In this document: in pieces, positions 31,865 through 42,338 of the stretch | Position numbering within the stretch: position 1 is the stretch's first letter | Layout: each line of letters opens with the position of its first letter | From: Candidatus Saccharimonadota bacterium | GTDB taxonomy: Bacteria; Patescibacteriota; Saccharimonadia; Saccharimonadales; Saccharimonadaceae | DNA: 64,000 bases | Reading direction: 5' to 3' | Assembly (NCBI GenBank): GCA_017431725.1 | Contig: JAFRKN010000017.1 | Span: forward strand, 62,001-126,000 | Translations under genes and position numbers: made by a program | Notes under the pieces: generated by a model | Databases searched by the model: none | The model's input: the letters and a program-made list of their open reading frames with translations, nothing else | Told to the model about the DNA's origin: nothing

Positions 31865-34385
31865 GAAATTCAAATTTAACACAACGTACTACGTAGCCAC
31901 TGCTCTTATTGGTGTAGCTTATACCGGCGTGCATATTGCCGTAATTCATGTTCAGATTGTAGGCGTTGCTACTACTGTACGCAGTCCGGGACCAGTAGGA
32001 CCCGCTGCGACCGCGGCCGCCCGCACTAGCGCCATTCCAGACGCCGGAATAAACAAAGTTATTTGGGTAGCTACGCCATCTATTAGACACTATTTCTTCC
32101 CCTGTATCAGATTGACTTGTTCCCGTTCCTCCTAATTGAATATCTAAATAAGAAAAACCTCCTTTACTAGCACCGTTACCCGTGCTATTACCATATGGCA
32201 AACTAAATCCAGTCGGGCAAATCGAAGTACTCACGGCTTCAGAAGCTGATACCGAAATAAGGCTAGTAGTATTAGCCATCGCCGCCGCCCAAGTGTAATA
32301 ATTGCCATAACCATACCATTGACTGTGATCATTATTACCTTCATTATATTGATCATTATCCCAATGCGTGGGGTCCCATACACCAGGAGAGGCGGTCAAA
32401 GTAACATTATTCGAATTAACTCCACCTATATTAGTATTATTATTGTTATAACGAGGGAATCTGTAGCCCTGATAGCTACCCGTAATATTAGAAGTGTTAT
32501 ATTTACTATTTGCCGTAGTAGCATTACTAAAGTTCGCATCTTCCGAATTAGCTAATCCTGTAAAGACCCCACCAAAACCTTGTGCCTTAGAACTATCAGA
32601 CGAATTAGCGGCATCTAATCTTAAGTTTTCCATCATCCAGCAAATTCCGTCCTGCATTTTGCCTACAGTATAAACATTATTATCCCGACTATCTGTCAAC
32701 GCAGTGATTTGCCCATCAGAAAGACTACTACAAGAGAAGCTTTGCATCGTGCCAGCTGCTGGTACCCAAACCGCATAAAGCGTAGCTTGACGAGTGTTAG
32801 CATCAAAGTTAAGGTCAGCTCCTGTCACCTTTTCATTAGGACCATAAATTTTACTGCTACTGTTTACTGTCGCATTTTGATCTTCACTCCAGCCCGCAAA
32901 ACCATAGCCCGCCTTTTTGAAGTTATAGGCCATGAGGTCTGCTGTACTATTAGCAATATCATAGTCTACAGTGGTATAAAATCCATCCATCGTGCCTGCC
33001 GTAGCCCCATTGCCATTATAAACAATCGTATAAGGATTATAAGCATAAAGCTCTATAGTCGTGCCTAATAATTCACTATTATCTTCTAGATAACTTATCA
33101 CTGCCGCTTCATCAGCAAATTTTATTACCTCCTCATTTACCACCGTGTACCATTTCCCTTTCCAAGTAGTAGTCGTAGCATAAGCTCCAGATTGAGCCAC
33201 CAAAGAACAAACAGAAATTTCTTCTGTACCAGGCTGTTCGGTAGTATAAATTGGATAAACCTGTGCATACATTCCATAATCATAACCAGATATTGGAGTC
33301 CCAAAACTCTCCAAGTATATAGTTACTGTATTACCATTAAAAGTATAAGTATTAGTACCAGACAAATTACTTTCTGGCGAATAGATCTCTTCATATTCAT
33401 AATTACCCAGATTTCCCCAATCGCCATCCCAATCTCCTTCCACAACGCTAATTCCCATTGTATCAGCAGTAATCCCATATTTTAATACCACCCTTACTTT
33501 GCTAGCACCAGCAAAAGTCACCGGCTGCAAAATCTGTTCTTCTCCGTAAGCCCCACCACTTTGTGTCCCATCACTACTTATATTTGAACTTTTTACTATT
33601 GTCGGCGTAGTCCCCATATACATCGCAGTACAAGAATTCCCATATACCACCCTATTTTTAGTCGCTCCACCTGGGAAAGTTAAGCCATTGCCATTATAAT
33701 TTATGCCAATTTGATCTGGATGCACCGGCTCATCAGCATTACTCGGATGCACCAATGTATAAATCACCTGCCCCTGATAAGTCCCCGCCGCTTGTTCTTT
33801 GGCCACATAAGTTGCATAAGTCGTAGTCAGCGACGCCCCTTCTGCCGTTGGCCCCATATCAGTCACTGCATCCCTGTGCGCCACTTTCACATACTGATTT
33901 GGCACCGTATGATAATTTGAAAAAGTTCCTCCTGTATCACTATCTATTGTAATCGAATAGGTCGCATTCGTATTAGTTTGTAGCTTCATCGCCCAATTAG
34001 AAACATCCGGATTCCCCGCCGATGTAGCTAACCCTGTTACTATATTGCTGGTATCTCCCACCAATTTATTGCTATTTTCTCCACCAATCGTATTTCCTGT
34101 ATATCCCGCCGCATAAATAGCAAAACCATTATTGTCATTACAAAAAACCTTGAGTGTCGTAGTGCCAATATCATCTTCATAAATCCCATTGGGTATCCTT
34201 GCCGTATGCGAAGTCATCCCTGTCCCCGACAAAGTGCAAGACATCGGCACTGCAACATTTACCTTATCAATTACCACATTATCATCCGCCAAAACATTAT
34301 CCGAAACAAATCCACCAAAAACCAAACCAACCAAAATCACCCATATATATTTATAACTCCGTCTAACCGTTTTATTTTTTATCAT
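31860..34385 (-). CDS. Secreted FISUMP / InlB-repeat surface protein (841 aa)
   Basis: Signal peptide about 1-33 (VILVGLVFGGFVSDNVLA), then a large Thr/Asn/Gly-rich exported region of beta type. Near residues 455-545 there is an InlB B-repeat-like unit (IVYNGNGATAGTMDGF ... ATLYAVW). The C-terminal 280 residues are a FISUMP domain (Fibrobacter major paralogous domain), with GKMQDGICWMMENLRLDA, YYTWAAAMANTTSL, STSICPTGFSLPYG and the end SSGYVVRCV. These domains are thought to be carbohydrate- or cell-surface-binding, so a host-contact role is inferred. There is no sortase motif. A TATAAT lies about 40 nt upstream. Confidence 0.82.
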   Translation of the reverse strand: MIKNKTVRRSYKYIWVILVGLVFGGFVSDNVLADDNVVIDKVNVAVPMSCTLSGTGMTSHTARIPNGIYEDDIGTTTLKVFCNDNNGFAIYAAGYTGNTIGGENSNKLVGDTSNIVTGLATSAGNPDVSNWAMKLQTNTNATYSITIDSDTGGTFSNYHTVPNQYVKVAHRDAVTDMGPTAEGASLTTTYATYVAKEQAAGTYQGQVIYTLVHPSNADEPVHPDQIGINYNGNGLTFPGGATKNRVVYGNSCTAMYMGTTPTIVKSSNISSDGTQSGGAYGEEQILQPVTFAGASKVRVVLKYGITADTMGISVVEGDWDGDWGNLGNYEYEEIYSPESNLSGTNTYTFNGNTVTIYLESFGTPISGYDYGMYAQVYPIYTTEQPGTEEISVCSLVAQSGAYATTTTWKGKWYTVVNEEVIKFADEAAVISYLEDNSELLGTTIELYAYNPYTIVYNGNGATAGTMDGFYTTVDYDIANSTADLMAYNFKKAGYGFAGWSEDQNATVNSSSKIYGPNEKVTGADLNFDANTRQATLYAVWVPAAGTMQSFSCSSLSDGQITALTDSRDNNVYTVGKMQDGICWMMENLRLDAANSSDSSKAQGFGGVFTGLANSEDANFSNATTANSKYNTSNITGSYQGYRFPRYNNNNTNIGGVNSNNVTLTASPGVWDPTHWDNDQYNEGNNDHSQWYGYGNYYTWAAAMANTTSLISVSASEAVSTSICPTGFSLPYGNSTGNGASKGGFSYLDIQLGGTGTSQSDTGEEIVSNRWRSYPNNFVYSGVWNGASAGGRGRSGSYWSRTAYSSSNAYNLNMNYGNMHAGISYTNKSSGYVVRCVKFEFQ

Positions 34386-34465
34386 ATGCCTACAGTTTAT
34401 TTTTAAAATTACATAACCATTATAATATATAATTCACGTTTTGTGCCAAAATATTTTCAGTTTTA

Positions 34466-34894
34466 TTAAACTTTTTCGCCCTTCCTCGCTCGGTTGGCCC
34501 ATTTATCCGCCATTTCGTTAAATTCCACTCCGTCGTGTCCTTTTTCCCAAACCAATTTTACTGAATACCGACAATATAACTCATATAGTTCTTTTACCAA
34601 ATCTAAATTTTTTATTTCCCCTACTTTCTTTTTCCAACCATTTACCTTCCAACCTGGTGCCCATTTCGTTAGCACATTAATCCAAAATTCCGAATCAGCA
34701 TGAATTTCACAGCCCTCTTCTCCTGCATATTTTATCGCTGCAATCATCGCCATACCTTCCATCCGAATATTCGTCGTCTCCTTTTCGCATCCTAAGACTA
34801 CTGGCTTTCCTGTCCCATCAATCACCTCAATCACTGCAAATCCCCCTGGCCCCGGATTTGGGCTTGCACTCCCATCAGTCCATAATATTTTCAT
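34466..34894 (-). CDS. rnhA: Ribonuclease HI
   Basis: 142 residues. Degrades RNA in RNA-DNA hybrids. The catalytic acidic residues appear in KILWTDGSASPNPGPGG (first Asp), TTNIRMEGMAMIAAI (Glu), and HADSEFWINVL (Asp), with the final Asp region near VEFNEMADKWANR. Nothing unusual except the short linker to clpP, 25 bp away. Confidence 0.93.
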   Translation of the reverse strand: MKILWTDGSASPNPGPGGFAVIEVIDGTGKPVVLGCEKETTNIRMEGMAMIAAIKYAGEEGCEIHADSEFWINVLTKWAPGWKVNGWKKKVGEIKNLDLVKELYELYCRYSVKLVWEKGHDGVEFNEMADKWANRARKGEKV

Positions 34895-34919
34895 ATTTTT
34901 ATTTTATCATATCAATATA

Positions 34920-35501
34920 TTATTTAATAATCTCGTCAATAATCCCGTAATCCCGAGCTTCTTCTGCGCTCATCCAATGGTCTCGGTCCATATCTTTTTC
35001 CACTTGCTTCAAATCTTTACCCGTATTTTTTGCAAAAATCTCCGCCAAACGCTTTTTCAAAAACACTCCTTCGCGCAGCATAATTTCCTGATCGGTAATT
35101 TTTCCTTCCGTCCCCGATGAAGGTTGATGAATCATAATTCTCGCATTCGGCAGACAATATCTCTTTCCTTTTGTCCCCGAAGATAAAAGCATCGCCCCCA
35201 TCGACGCCTGAAGTCCAATCCCAATCGTCTCTACATTTGGTCCAATATAATTCATTGTATCAATAATTGCCAGCCCATCATAAACACTCCCGCCAGGCGA
35301 ATTAATATATAATTTAATTGGTTTTTTCGGATCTTCGTGTGCAAGATAGAGCAACTGTGCAATCACTAAATTCGCCGTATGTGCATTCACATCTTCACCC
35401 AAAAATACAATCCGATCATTAAGCAGCCTCGAATAAATATCGTAGGCCCTCTCCCCCTTATTCGTTTCTTCCACCACCGTTGGTACTAAATAATCTTTCA
35501 T
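34920..35501 (-). CDS. clpP: ATP-dependent Clp protease proteolytic subunit
   Basis: 193 residues. Serine protease of the Clp barrel. Catalytic Ser in [14 protein letters not shown] and His in ARIMIHQPS; the Asp is in the later [19 protein letters not shown] segment. [10 protein letters not shown] and [10 protein letters not shown] are family hallmarks. It sits directly downstream of clpC (12 bp), so the ATPase and protease are co-transcribed. Ribosome site AAAGGA precedes the ATG. Confidence 0.96.
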   Translation of the reverse strand: MKDYLVPTVVEETNKGERAYDIYSRLLNDRIVFLGEDVNAHTANLVIAQLLYLAHEDPKKPIKLYINSPGGSVYDGLAIIDTMNYIGPNVETIGIGLQASMGAMLLSSGTKGKRYCLPNARIMIHQPSSGTEGKITDQEIMLREGVFLKKRLAEIFAKNTGKDLKQVEKDMDRDHWMSAEEARDYGIIDEIIK

Positions 35502-35513
35502 AAAATCCTTTCT

Positions 35514-37979
35514 TTAATTTTCTAGCCGTAATTTATGTTTTATATATACCAAAGTTGGGATATCTCCTTTCTTTAGCTTTTCGCCAATAATTTCTTCCGA
35601 AATCAACGACTCAACTTCATCTTCAATTTTTCGTCTTAAAGGCCTTGCACCATTTTTCGGATCATAGCCTTCTTTTATCAAATAATCCTTTGCTTTTTCA
35701 TCAATCTTAATCCCAATTCCTTTTGTTGCGAGTCTCTTTCTCAAATCATCAATCAAATTGTCAAAAATCTTCTCTACATTTTTCTTCGTCAAAGCGTGGA
35801 AAACAATAATATTATCCAAACGATTAATCAGTTCCGGTCGCATCACTTTCTTTAGAGCCCTCATCGCATAATTTTTATTTTCTTCATATTCTTCCTCTAA
35901 AGCCTTTTTATCCTTTGCCGTTTTTGCTATGAAGCCTAGCTCTGACTCCCTAAACATATCTGCCGACCCAAGATTTGATGTTAAAATTACAATCGTGTTA
36001 TTAAACTTAACCTTATTACCCTGTGCATCCGTCAACACCCCATCTTCCAAAATCTGCAATAATATATTGAATACATCTGGATGTGCCTTTTCAATTTCGT
36101 CAAAGAGAATTACCGAATAAGGTTTTCGTCTCACCGCTTCCGTCAATTTCCCTCCATCATCATAACCCACATATCCCGCCGGCGCTCCCACAAGTCTCGA
36201 CACATTATGTTTTTCGCCAAATTCCGACATGTCAATTTTTACTAACGCATTTTCGCCCCCGAACACTTCTCTAGCTATCACTCTAGCGAGCTCCGTTTTT
36301 CCTACACCAGTTGGTCCCATAAACAAAAACGAACCAATCGGCCTACGTGAGTCTGCAATTCCGCTCCTACCCCTTCGAATTGCTTTCGAGACTGCTTTCA
36401 CCGCCTCATCTTGCCCAATAATTGACTCTTTAATATGGTCTTCTAATCCCATCAACATCTTCATTTCGCTTCCATGCACTTTTGATACTGGAATTCCCGT
36501 CTTTAAAGATACTGCTGTCGCCAAATTTTCTTCTGTTAATTTCGGATTTTCCGTCTTTTTCACCCCCGCTTTTTCTAATTTTTTAATTTCTTGCTCCAGT
36601 TTTGCCAACTCCGTCTTGTAATTTGCTGCCTTTTCATAATCTTCCTTTTCCGCCGCCTCGGTAATTTTAGTTTCCAGCGCCGATTTTTCAATCTTCAATT
36701 TTTTATATTTGCCCCCACCCTTCTTATCTGCTGCCACTTTCGCAATCGCCGATGCTTCATCAATAATATCAATCACTTTATCCGGCATAAACCGATCATT
36801 AATATATCTCTGGCTCATCGTAATCGCCGTTTCCAAAATCGCATCCGGAATTATCACGCCATGATGTTTCTCGTAATGACTCTTAATTCCTTTTAAAATT
36901 CTAAGAGTTACCGCCGCGCTCGGCTCTTCAACCATCACAGTTTGAAATCTTCGACTCAGCGCCTTGTCTTTTTCAATCGTCTTTCGATATTCATCTAAAG
37001 TCGTCGCCCCAATTAGATTCAATGAATTTCGCGCTAGAGCCGGCTTCAAAATATTTGCCGCATCCATCGAGCCTTCCGAAGACCCTGCCCCACAAAGCAA
37101 ATGAATTTCATCAATAAATAGAAGTACCGAATCATCTCCCGTTGCTTCATCAATAATTCCTTTAATTCTTTCCTCAAACTCCCCTCTAAATTTCGTTCCC
37201 GCAACCACCGACGACAAATCTACCTGATAAATATGTTTACCAATTAAATTACCTGGCACTTCGTTTTTCGAAATCCGTGTCGCGAGCCCCTCGACAATCG
37301 CCGTTTTTCCTACTCCCGCTTCGCCAATCAAAACCGGGTTAGACTTTGTTCGACGTGAAAGCACTGTTACCACTCTTTCAATTTCATTCTCACGTCCAAT
37401 CACCGCATCCAATTTTCCCGCCCTCGCTTCTTCCGTTAAATCTTTCCCGTAGCGACTCAGGAATTTTAAAGGTGATTTCTTTAAATATTTCGCTTTTTCT
37501 GCTTTCAATTTTTCGTCTTTAGTTTGTTCTTCTACTAGAATTTCAATATTATCTAGTAATTTTTCATTATCAACCTTTAAACCCTGCAAAATCAACGCCG
37601 CTCGCGAATTTGGTTGGCTAATTAACGCATATAAGATATGTTCCGTTCCAATTACTGTTAACCCCTGTTCTTTGGTATAATTTTGTGCCATTCGAAGCGT
37701 CAAAATCACCGCCTCCGATAAAGACATCATCGCCATATCCGAACCCGGTACTTCCACTGCAACCTTATTTAAGGCTTTTTCCACCTCTTCCAAAGTCGCG
37801 CCTTCATCTCTAATTAATTTCGCCCCCGTTGAAGTATCAATTGACATAATCCCGAGCAAAAGATGCTCCGTTCCCATATAACCATTATTGTATCTTTTAC
37901 TATAAAAATCCGCTTTCTGTAAGGCAAACCTTGCATTTTCGGATAATTTATTCATAATTTCACTAAATTCTGCCTGCAT
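35514..37979 (-). CDS. clpC: ATP-dependent Clp protease ATP-binding subunit ClpC
   Basis: 821 residues from ATG 37979 (MQAEFSEIM); a longer frame reaches 38003 but would start upstream of the -10 box. Two N-terminal Clp repeats ([24 protein letters not shown]), AAA1 with Walker [16 protein letters not shown], a UVR-like coiled segment ([17 protein letters not shown]), AAA2 with [15 protein letters not shown] and [16 protein letters not shown], then a D2-small domain. It unfolds substrates for ClpP. A CIRCE operator overlaps its promoter, so HrcA repression is predicted. Confidence 0.96.
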   Translation of the reverse strand: MQAEFSEIMNKLSENARFALQKADFYSKRYNNGYMGTEHLLLGIMSIDTSTGAKLIRDEGATLEEVEKALNKVAVEVPGSDMAMMSLSEAVILTLRMAQNYTKEQGLTVIGTEHILYALISQPNSRAALILQGLKVDNEKLLDNIEILVEEQTKDEKLKAEKAKYLKKSPLKFLSRYGKDLTEEARAGKLDAVIGRENEIERVVTVLSRRTKSNPVLIGEAGVGKTAIVEGLATRISKNEVPGNLIGKHIYQVDLSSVVAGTKFRGEFEERIKGIIDEATGDDSVLLFIDEIHLLCGAGSSEGSMDAANILKPALARNSLNLIGATTLDEYRKTIEKDKALSRRFQTVMVEEPSAAVTLRILKGIKSHYEKHHGVIIPDAILETAITMSQRYINDRFMPDKVIDIIDEASAIAKVAADKKGGGKYKKLKIEKSALETKITEAAEKEDYEKAANYKTELAKLEQEIKKLEKAGVKKTENPKLTEENLATAVSLKTGIPVSKVHGSEMKMLMGLEDHIKESIIGQDEAVKAVSKAIRRGRSGIADSRRPIGSFLFMGPTGVGKTELARVIAREVFGGENALVKIDMSEFGEKHNVSRLVGAPAGYVGYDDGGKLTEAVRRKPYSVILFDEIEKAHPDVFNILLQILEDGVLTDAQGNKVKFNNTIVILTSNLGSADMFRESELGFIAKTAKDKKALEEEYEENKNYAMRALKKVMRPELINRLDNIIVFHALTKKNVEKIFDNLIDDLRKRLATKGIGIKIDEKAKDYLIKEGYDPKNGARPLRRKIEDEVESLISEEIIGEKLKKGDIPTLVYIKHKLRLEN

Positions 37980-37985
37980 ACCTCT

Positions 37986-38023
37986 ATCATAGCAAATTAG
38001 CACTCGTCAGTCAAGAGTGCCAA
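37986..38023 (-). promoter_or_regulatory. CIRCE operator overlapping the leaderless clpC promoter
   Basis: TTAGCACTC (37997-38005), 9 bp, GAGTGCCAA (38015-38023) is the HrcA operator CIRCE with one mismatch to consensus. On the minus strand TTGACT lies in the 9-bp spacer, 17 bp before TATGAT (37986-37991). The -10 ends 6 nt before the clpC ATG, so HrcA binding would cover the promoter. No hrcA, dnaK or groEL is in this window. Confidence 0.9.
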
Positions 38024-38093
38024 TTTGTTATTTTTGTCCTATTTTAAACTTATACTTTCTATGCTATAATAAACTTTATTAAAGTGAGGTAAT

Positions 38094-39815
38094 ATGTTAA
38101 AAATCAAAGGACAGAAAAAAGATCCGATTGTGCCGCCTTTAAGCATCTCGGCACTTTACAATTTATCCAGTTTCCGTCATTGGAACCAGATTGTCATAAA
38201 CCAAAAAGAATTCGACTTCACTCGTCGCGAATTAAAACACGATCGCAAAATCCTCGCCAAAGCTTTTCTTGCACTCGGCGTTAAAAAGAAAGATATTATT
38301 ACTGTAGCCACCAGTCGCTCTATGTATGAAAATGTCTTAATCTTTCTCGCCGCCAACAAAATTGGTGCTATCGTTAGTTTTTTAGATGAAAAAACTCCTC
38401 GCGAAACCCTAATTCATTATATTGAAGAATTTAAGTCCTCACTCGTTATTACTTATAAATATAATGAAAAACGTATCAAAGAACTAAAACGCGACGCTAA
38501 AACCGTCAAAAACATCATTAATTTGGATGGTAAATTAATCGACGAAGGCGACATCGACGAAGACCAAGAAGAAGATATTGAAATATCTGCCCTGGATCAT
38601 ATATGGATAGGCAAAAAAACTCTCCGCGAAGTCGCCAAAAAATACAAAGGCCATGTCCCCAAAAATATTTTTGGTGGCAATAATGAAGCTATTATTACTT
38701 TTACTTCCGGCTCTACCTCCGGCCCAAAACCAATGGTCTTCACCAATAAAGCCCTCATCGCTGCTGCGCTTTTTTCTAAAGCTGCTTCTGGCATCAAAAT
38801 GTGGGATAAAGAAATTAAAACTTGGTTTTCATTCGTCAAATTTGATTGCCCCTATGGTTTTTGGACCTCAACTATGACTCCAATTATTGGCGGTAGTTCA
38901 GTCATCTTAACTCCAGATATTAACGAGCATAATTTTCCCTACTATCTCAGTAAAGATATCAGCGTTCTCCAAACCGTCCCACTCTTCTTCGACACTTTAC
39001 CAAAAGTTCTACCAGAAGATATTGATCTTTCATCGGTAAAAATGTGTATTTCTGGTGGCGAACGTCTTGAAAAACAAGCTTCTCTTGATATCGCCGAATA
39101 TTTTAGTAAACATGGCGCTATTGTAAAAATGTGCAACGGTTATGGCGTTGGCGAATGTCTTGGCTCCATTACTGTCGCAGTTGGCTCAACTTATCATCCT
39201 GATACTGTCGGTCGCGTTGTGCCCGGCGCCCACGTTATGGTCCTAGACCCCGAAACCAAAACAGAATTAGATTTCGGTAAAACCGGACTTCTTTACGTTT
39301 CTGGAAAACATACTTTAAATCGTTATTTTAACCGCCCCGAACTCACCGAAGAAAAAATCCTTAAAGTTAAAGGTAAGAAATTCATCAATACCGGCGATCT
39401 CGCCGCCGTCTCCGAAACCGGTTTTGTTACTCTAGTCGGTCGCGCTACTTTCTTTATCAATACTGTCCCAGCTAAAGTTTATTACGAAGTCGTTCGCGCC
39501 TCTATCGCCCGAAACGAAGTCGTTAAAAGCTGCTATGTTGTCAAAATGCCCGATAAAAAACTTGGCTGGGCTTCTTGCGCTTTTGTAGTTTTAAACGAAG
39601 GAATCGGAAGAAATAACGAAACCCGTCGTAAAATCGCCAAAGAATCTACCGAGCCTTTCTATATCGGCAAACGCCGCATCGTCCTAAAAGAATATGAAAT
39701 CCCTAGAAAGGTTGTTTTCTTAGACGAACTTCCCCTAACTCGCGCCTCCAAAACCGACTTTCGAAAGCTCGAACAAATGGCCAAAGAGCTAGCCAGTGAA
39801 GAAAAAGCTAAATAG
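38094..39815 (+). CDS. Adenylate-forming enzyme (ANL superfamily, acyl-CoA synthetase-like)
   Basis: 573 residues. AMP-binding core motif TFTSGSTSGPKPMVF, then CNGYGVGECLGSITV, the TGD motif FINTGDLAA, and a C-terminal cap with PLTRASKTDFRKLEQ carrying the likely catalytic Lys. The enzyme activates a carboxylate with ATP. The specific acid is not evident; there is no carrier-protein domain and no neighbouring lipid or NRPS genes. Ribosome site GTGAGG lies before the ATG and the extended -10 TATGCTATAAT is upstream. Convergent with galU, sharing a terminator. Confidence 0.8.
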   Translation: MLKIKGQKKDPIVPPLSISALYNLSSFRHWNQIVINQKEFDFTRRELKHDRKILAKAFLALGVKKKDIITVATSRSMYENVLIFLAANKIGAIVSFLDEKTPRETLIHYIEEFKSSLVITYKYNEKRIKELKRDAKTVKNIINLDGKLIDEGDIDEDQEEDIEISALDHIWIGKKTLREVAKKYKGHVPKNIFGGNNEAIITFTSGSTSGPKPMVFTNKALIAAALFSKAASGIKMWDKEIKTWFSFVKFDCPYGFWTSTMTPIIGGSSVILTPDINEHNFPYYLSKDISVLQTVPLFFDTLPKVLPEDIDLSSVKMCISGGERLEKQASLDIAEYFSKHGAIVKMCNGYGVGECLGSITVAVGSTYHPDTVGRVVPGAHVMVLDPETKTELDFGKTGLLYVSGKHTLNRYFNRPELTEEKILKVKGKKFINTGDLAAVSETGFVTLVGRATFFINTVPAKVYYEVVRASIARNEVVKSCYVVKMPDKKLGWASCAFVVLNEGIGRNNETRRKIAKESTEPFYIGKRRIVLKEYEIPRKVVFLDELPLTRASKTDFRKLEQMAKELASEEKAK

Positions 39816-39833
39816 GAAAACTCCTATTTAGCT
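39806..39833. terminator. Bidirectional terminator spanning two stop codons
   Basis: A 12-bp perfect stem AGCTAAATAGGA / TCCTATTTAGCT with a 4-nt loop contains the stop codons of the ligase gene (plus) and galU (minus). It is flanked by TTTCTC on one side and AAAAA on the other. Confidence 0.8.
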
Positions 39834-40663
39834 TTCTCACCGCAAACTACATTATTTGCATGTAGCCACCCTTCAACCGAACCCCCATCAAGATATTCGC
39901 CACTCGTCGGCGCGACTCTCATCACGCCCCCCTCTTTTATATATTCATCAATCGGGTCCGTCACCATATATTCTTGATCCTTTGGACCGAAATCATTTTC
40001 CCCTACATATTTTACAATCCGTTTCAACAAATCCGGCGCCATAATATATTTAGAAACATTAATCAAATTAGAAGGCGCTTCTTCTGGTTTTGGTTTTTCC
40101 ACTACTCCAACTAATTTTCCGCCTTTTTCCGACAAAACCCCATATTTCTCTACTTTTTCTTTATCAATTTCCACCCCCAAAATCGCCGATTCCGTATCAT
40201 CTTTCACTGCATTCATCAAAGCTTCCGCTGCCGATTCTCCATCTGGATTCCAAATAAAATCATCCCCCATAAAAACTAGCACCGGCTCTTCAATCTTGTA
40301 TTCTTGCACTACCATTGCAATCGGTACCGCCGTTCCATATTTTCCTGATGGATCCTGCACCGCATAATGGATTGTTACGTCCTCTGGTAATGTCTTAGCG
40401 AGAGCTAATCTATCTTCTTTCCCTCGGTCGATCAAATATTGATTAAGAGCCAAATTATCTTTATAAAACTCCTGCACCTGACACGGCTCCACGTTCGAAA
40501 TCACCATATAAATATCTTTTACGCCTGCCTTAATTAACTCTTGTACTGAATAATCCACCAATGGTCGGTTTCCAACCGGCAACATTGATTTTTCAATAAT
40601 TTTTGTAATCGGTAGTCGCCTCGTTCCCCAGCCAGCCACCGGAATAATCGCTTTTGTTATCAT
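39824..40663 (-). CDS. galU: UTP--glucose-1-phosphate uridylyltransferase
   Basis: 279 residues. Makes UDP-glucose for glycan and cell-wall sugar synthesis. N-terminal nucleotide loop AGWGTRRLPITKIIEKSMLP, then VFMGDDFIWNP, GVVEKPKPEEAPSNL and the C-terminal PTSGEYLDGG. Length and motifs are typical of the family. It starts 11 bp after the gpmI stop and may be co-transcribed with it; its own TATAAT lies about 9 nt upstream of the ATG. Confidence 0.95.
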   Translation of the reverse strand: MITKAIIPVAGWGTRRLPITKIIEKSMLPVGNRPLVDYSVQELIKAGVKDIYMVISNVEPCQVQEFYKDNLALNQYLIDRGKEDRLALAKTLPEDVTIHYAVQDPSGKYGTAVPIAMVVQEYKIEEPVLVFMGDDFIWNPDGESAAEALMNAVKDDTESAILGVEIDKEKVEKYGVLSEKGGKLVGVVEKPKPEEAPSNLINVSKYIMAPDLLKRIVKYVGENDFGPKDQEYMVTDPIDEYIKEGGVMRVAPTSGEYLDGGSVEGWLHANNVVCGEKAK

Positions 40664-40673
40664 AATATAGAAA

Positions 40674-42314
40674 TTATATCACAGTTATCAATGACTTGTC
40701 CCACGATTCTGGATAATCATCTTGTCCCAGCATCGTCGCAATCGTCGCTGCAACACTAGAGATGCCCGGATTTTCTAAATCCGCCAATCTATATTTATGA
40801 CAATTATCTGTATTATCATAAATAATACATGGCACCTGATTCGCTGTATGCGAAGTTTTTTTCATCCCATTTTTATCCAACAATTCCTCCGCATTACCAT
40901 GATCTGCAACAATCATTAATGCTCCCCCCAATTTATCAACTTCTTCTGCAATCCTCGCCAAACTAATATCAATCGCCTCCATTGCCACAATCGTCGCCTC
41001 CATATCGGCCGTATGCCCTACCATATCTCCACCCGGAAAATTCAACCTCACAAATCTATATTTATCCAAATTACGAATCACTTCATCCGTAATTTCCGCC
41101 GATTTCATCCACGGCCTCGTTTCAAAAGGCTCAGTATAAGAATCAATTTTAATGAAGTCCTCGTTTTTTGCTTTTTCATAACTATTACCATTGAAATAAT
41201 ATGTTACATGTCCAAACTTCACCGTCTCCGAAATCGCCAACTCCGAAATTTCTTTTTCTCCCAAAAATTGATTTAAAGTTTCCGAAATGTGCACTGGCTC
41301 AACCAAACGATGTTCTGGCACGTGTGTATCTGAATTATATTCTGTCAATCCTACAAAGAATACATCATTTGGCGAATAGTCCCCCCGATTAAAATACGGG
41401 AAATCATAATAAGTAAATGCCATCGCAATTTCAATTGCTCGATCCGCTCGAAAATCAAAATAAATCATCACGTCACCTTTTTCAATTTTCCCTACTGGCT
41501 TTTCATGTTCATCTACTATTACAAAAGCTGGCAAATCTTGATCCTGCACCGCTGGATTAATCCGCCGTAAAATTTCTATTGCTTCTTCTGCTGATCTAAA
41601 ATAATAATCTGCCGTTGCATTTACCATCATATCCCATCCTCTAGCTACTACCGACCAATCATTTTCATATCTATCCGCTACCGTCGTCATTCGTCCTCCG
41701 CCCGAAGCTATTTTAATATCAGCATCTGGAAAACGCTTCACAAATTCTTCAAACTGTCTAATATATTTCGGCTCCGAATGCGGCAAAACATCTCTCCCGT
41801 CAAAAATCGCATGCACACGCATCTTTCTTACACCTTCATTATAAGCCTGCTCAATCATTTGTTCTAAATGCGAAATATGACTGTGCACTCCTCCGTCCGA
41901 AAAAATTCCGGCAAAATGTAAAGTCGGAGATTTAGATTTTTCATCGTGCCATATATCAGTAGAAATAACCGTGCTGTGTTTTTCACTCAAAATTCTCGTT
42001 ATTGCTCCCTTCCAAGCATCAGAACTAAATACTTCTCCTGTGTTAAACGCTTCCTCCATTCTTGCTATACCCTGTTTTATTGCTCGTCCCGCGCCCATTG
42101 TATTATGTCCAACTTCTGAGTTACCCATTTGCCCAACAATCAACCCGACTGCTTCACCCGAAGCATTGAGTGCAATATGTAGATATTCTCGCGCTATCTT
42201 TCCCAAAAATGAAGTCCGCGCTTTTGAGACTGCGTTACCTGGCGAATCTGGTGCTAAGCCCACTCCATCCAAAATAGCCAAAACTATCGGCCCATCATAC
42301 GATAATTTATCCAT
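40674..42314 (-). CDS. gpmI: 2,3-bisphosphoglycerate-independent phosphoglycerate mutase
   Basis: 546 residues. Metal-dependent phosphatase-like enzyme of lower glycolysis. ILDGVGLAPDSPGNAVSKA at the N terminus, phosphoryl-acceptor Ser in GNSEVGHNTMGAGRA, FDGRDVLPHS, FRADRAIEIAMAF, and NFPGGDMVGHTADMEA and IVADHGNAEELLD for metal ligands. A TATAAT lies 6 nt before the ATG (leaderless). It pairs functionally with pgk and pyk at the right edge. Confidence 0.96.
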   Translation of the reverse strand: MDKLSYDGPIVLAILDGVGLAPDSPGNAVSKARTSFLGKIAREYLHIALNASGEAVGLIVGQMGNSEVGHNTMGAGRAIKQGIARMEEAFNTGEVFSSDAWKGAITRILSEKHSTVISTDIWHDEKSKSPTLHFAGIFSDGGVHSHISHLEQMIEQAYNEGVRKMRVHAIFDGRDVLPHSEPKYIRQFEEFVKRFPDADIKIASGGGRMTTVADRYENDWSVVARGWDMMVNATADYYFRSAEEAIEILRRINPAVQDQDLPAFVIVDEHEKPVGKIEKGDVMIYFDFRADRAIEIAMAFTYYDFPYFNRGDYSPNDVFFVGLTEYNSDTHVPEHRLVEPVHISETLNQFLGEKEISELAISETVKFGHVTYYFNGNSYEKAKNEDFIKIDSYTEPFETRPWMKSAEITDEVIRNLDKYRFVRLNFPGGDMVGHTADMEATIVAMEAIDISLARIAEEVDKLGGALMIVADHGNAEELLDKNGMKKTSHTANQVPCIIYDNTDNCHKYRLADLENPGISSVAATIATMLGQDDYPESWDKSLITVI

Positions 42315-42338
42315 AACCTTATTATACTATCTTTTTAA

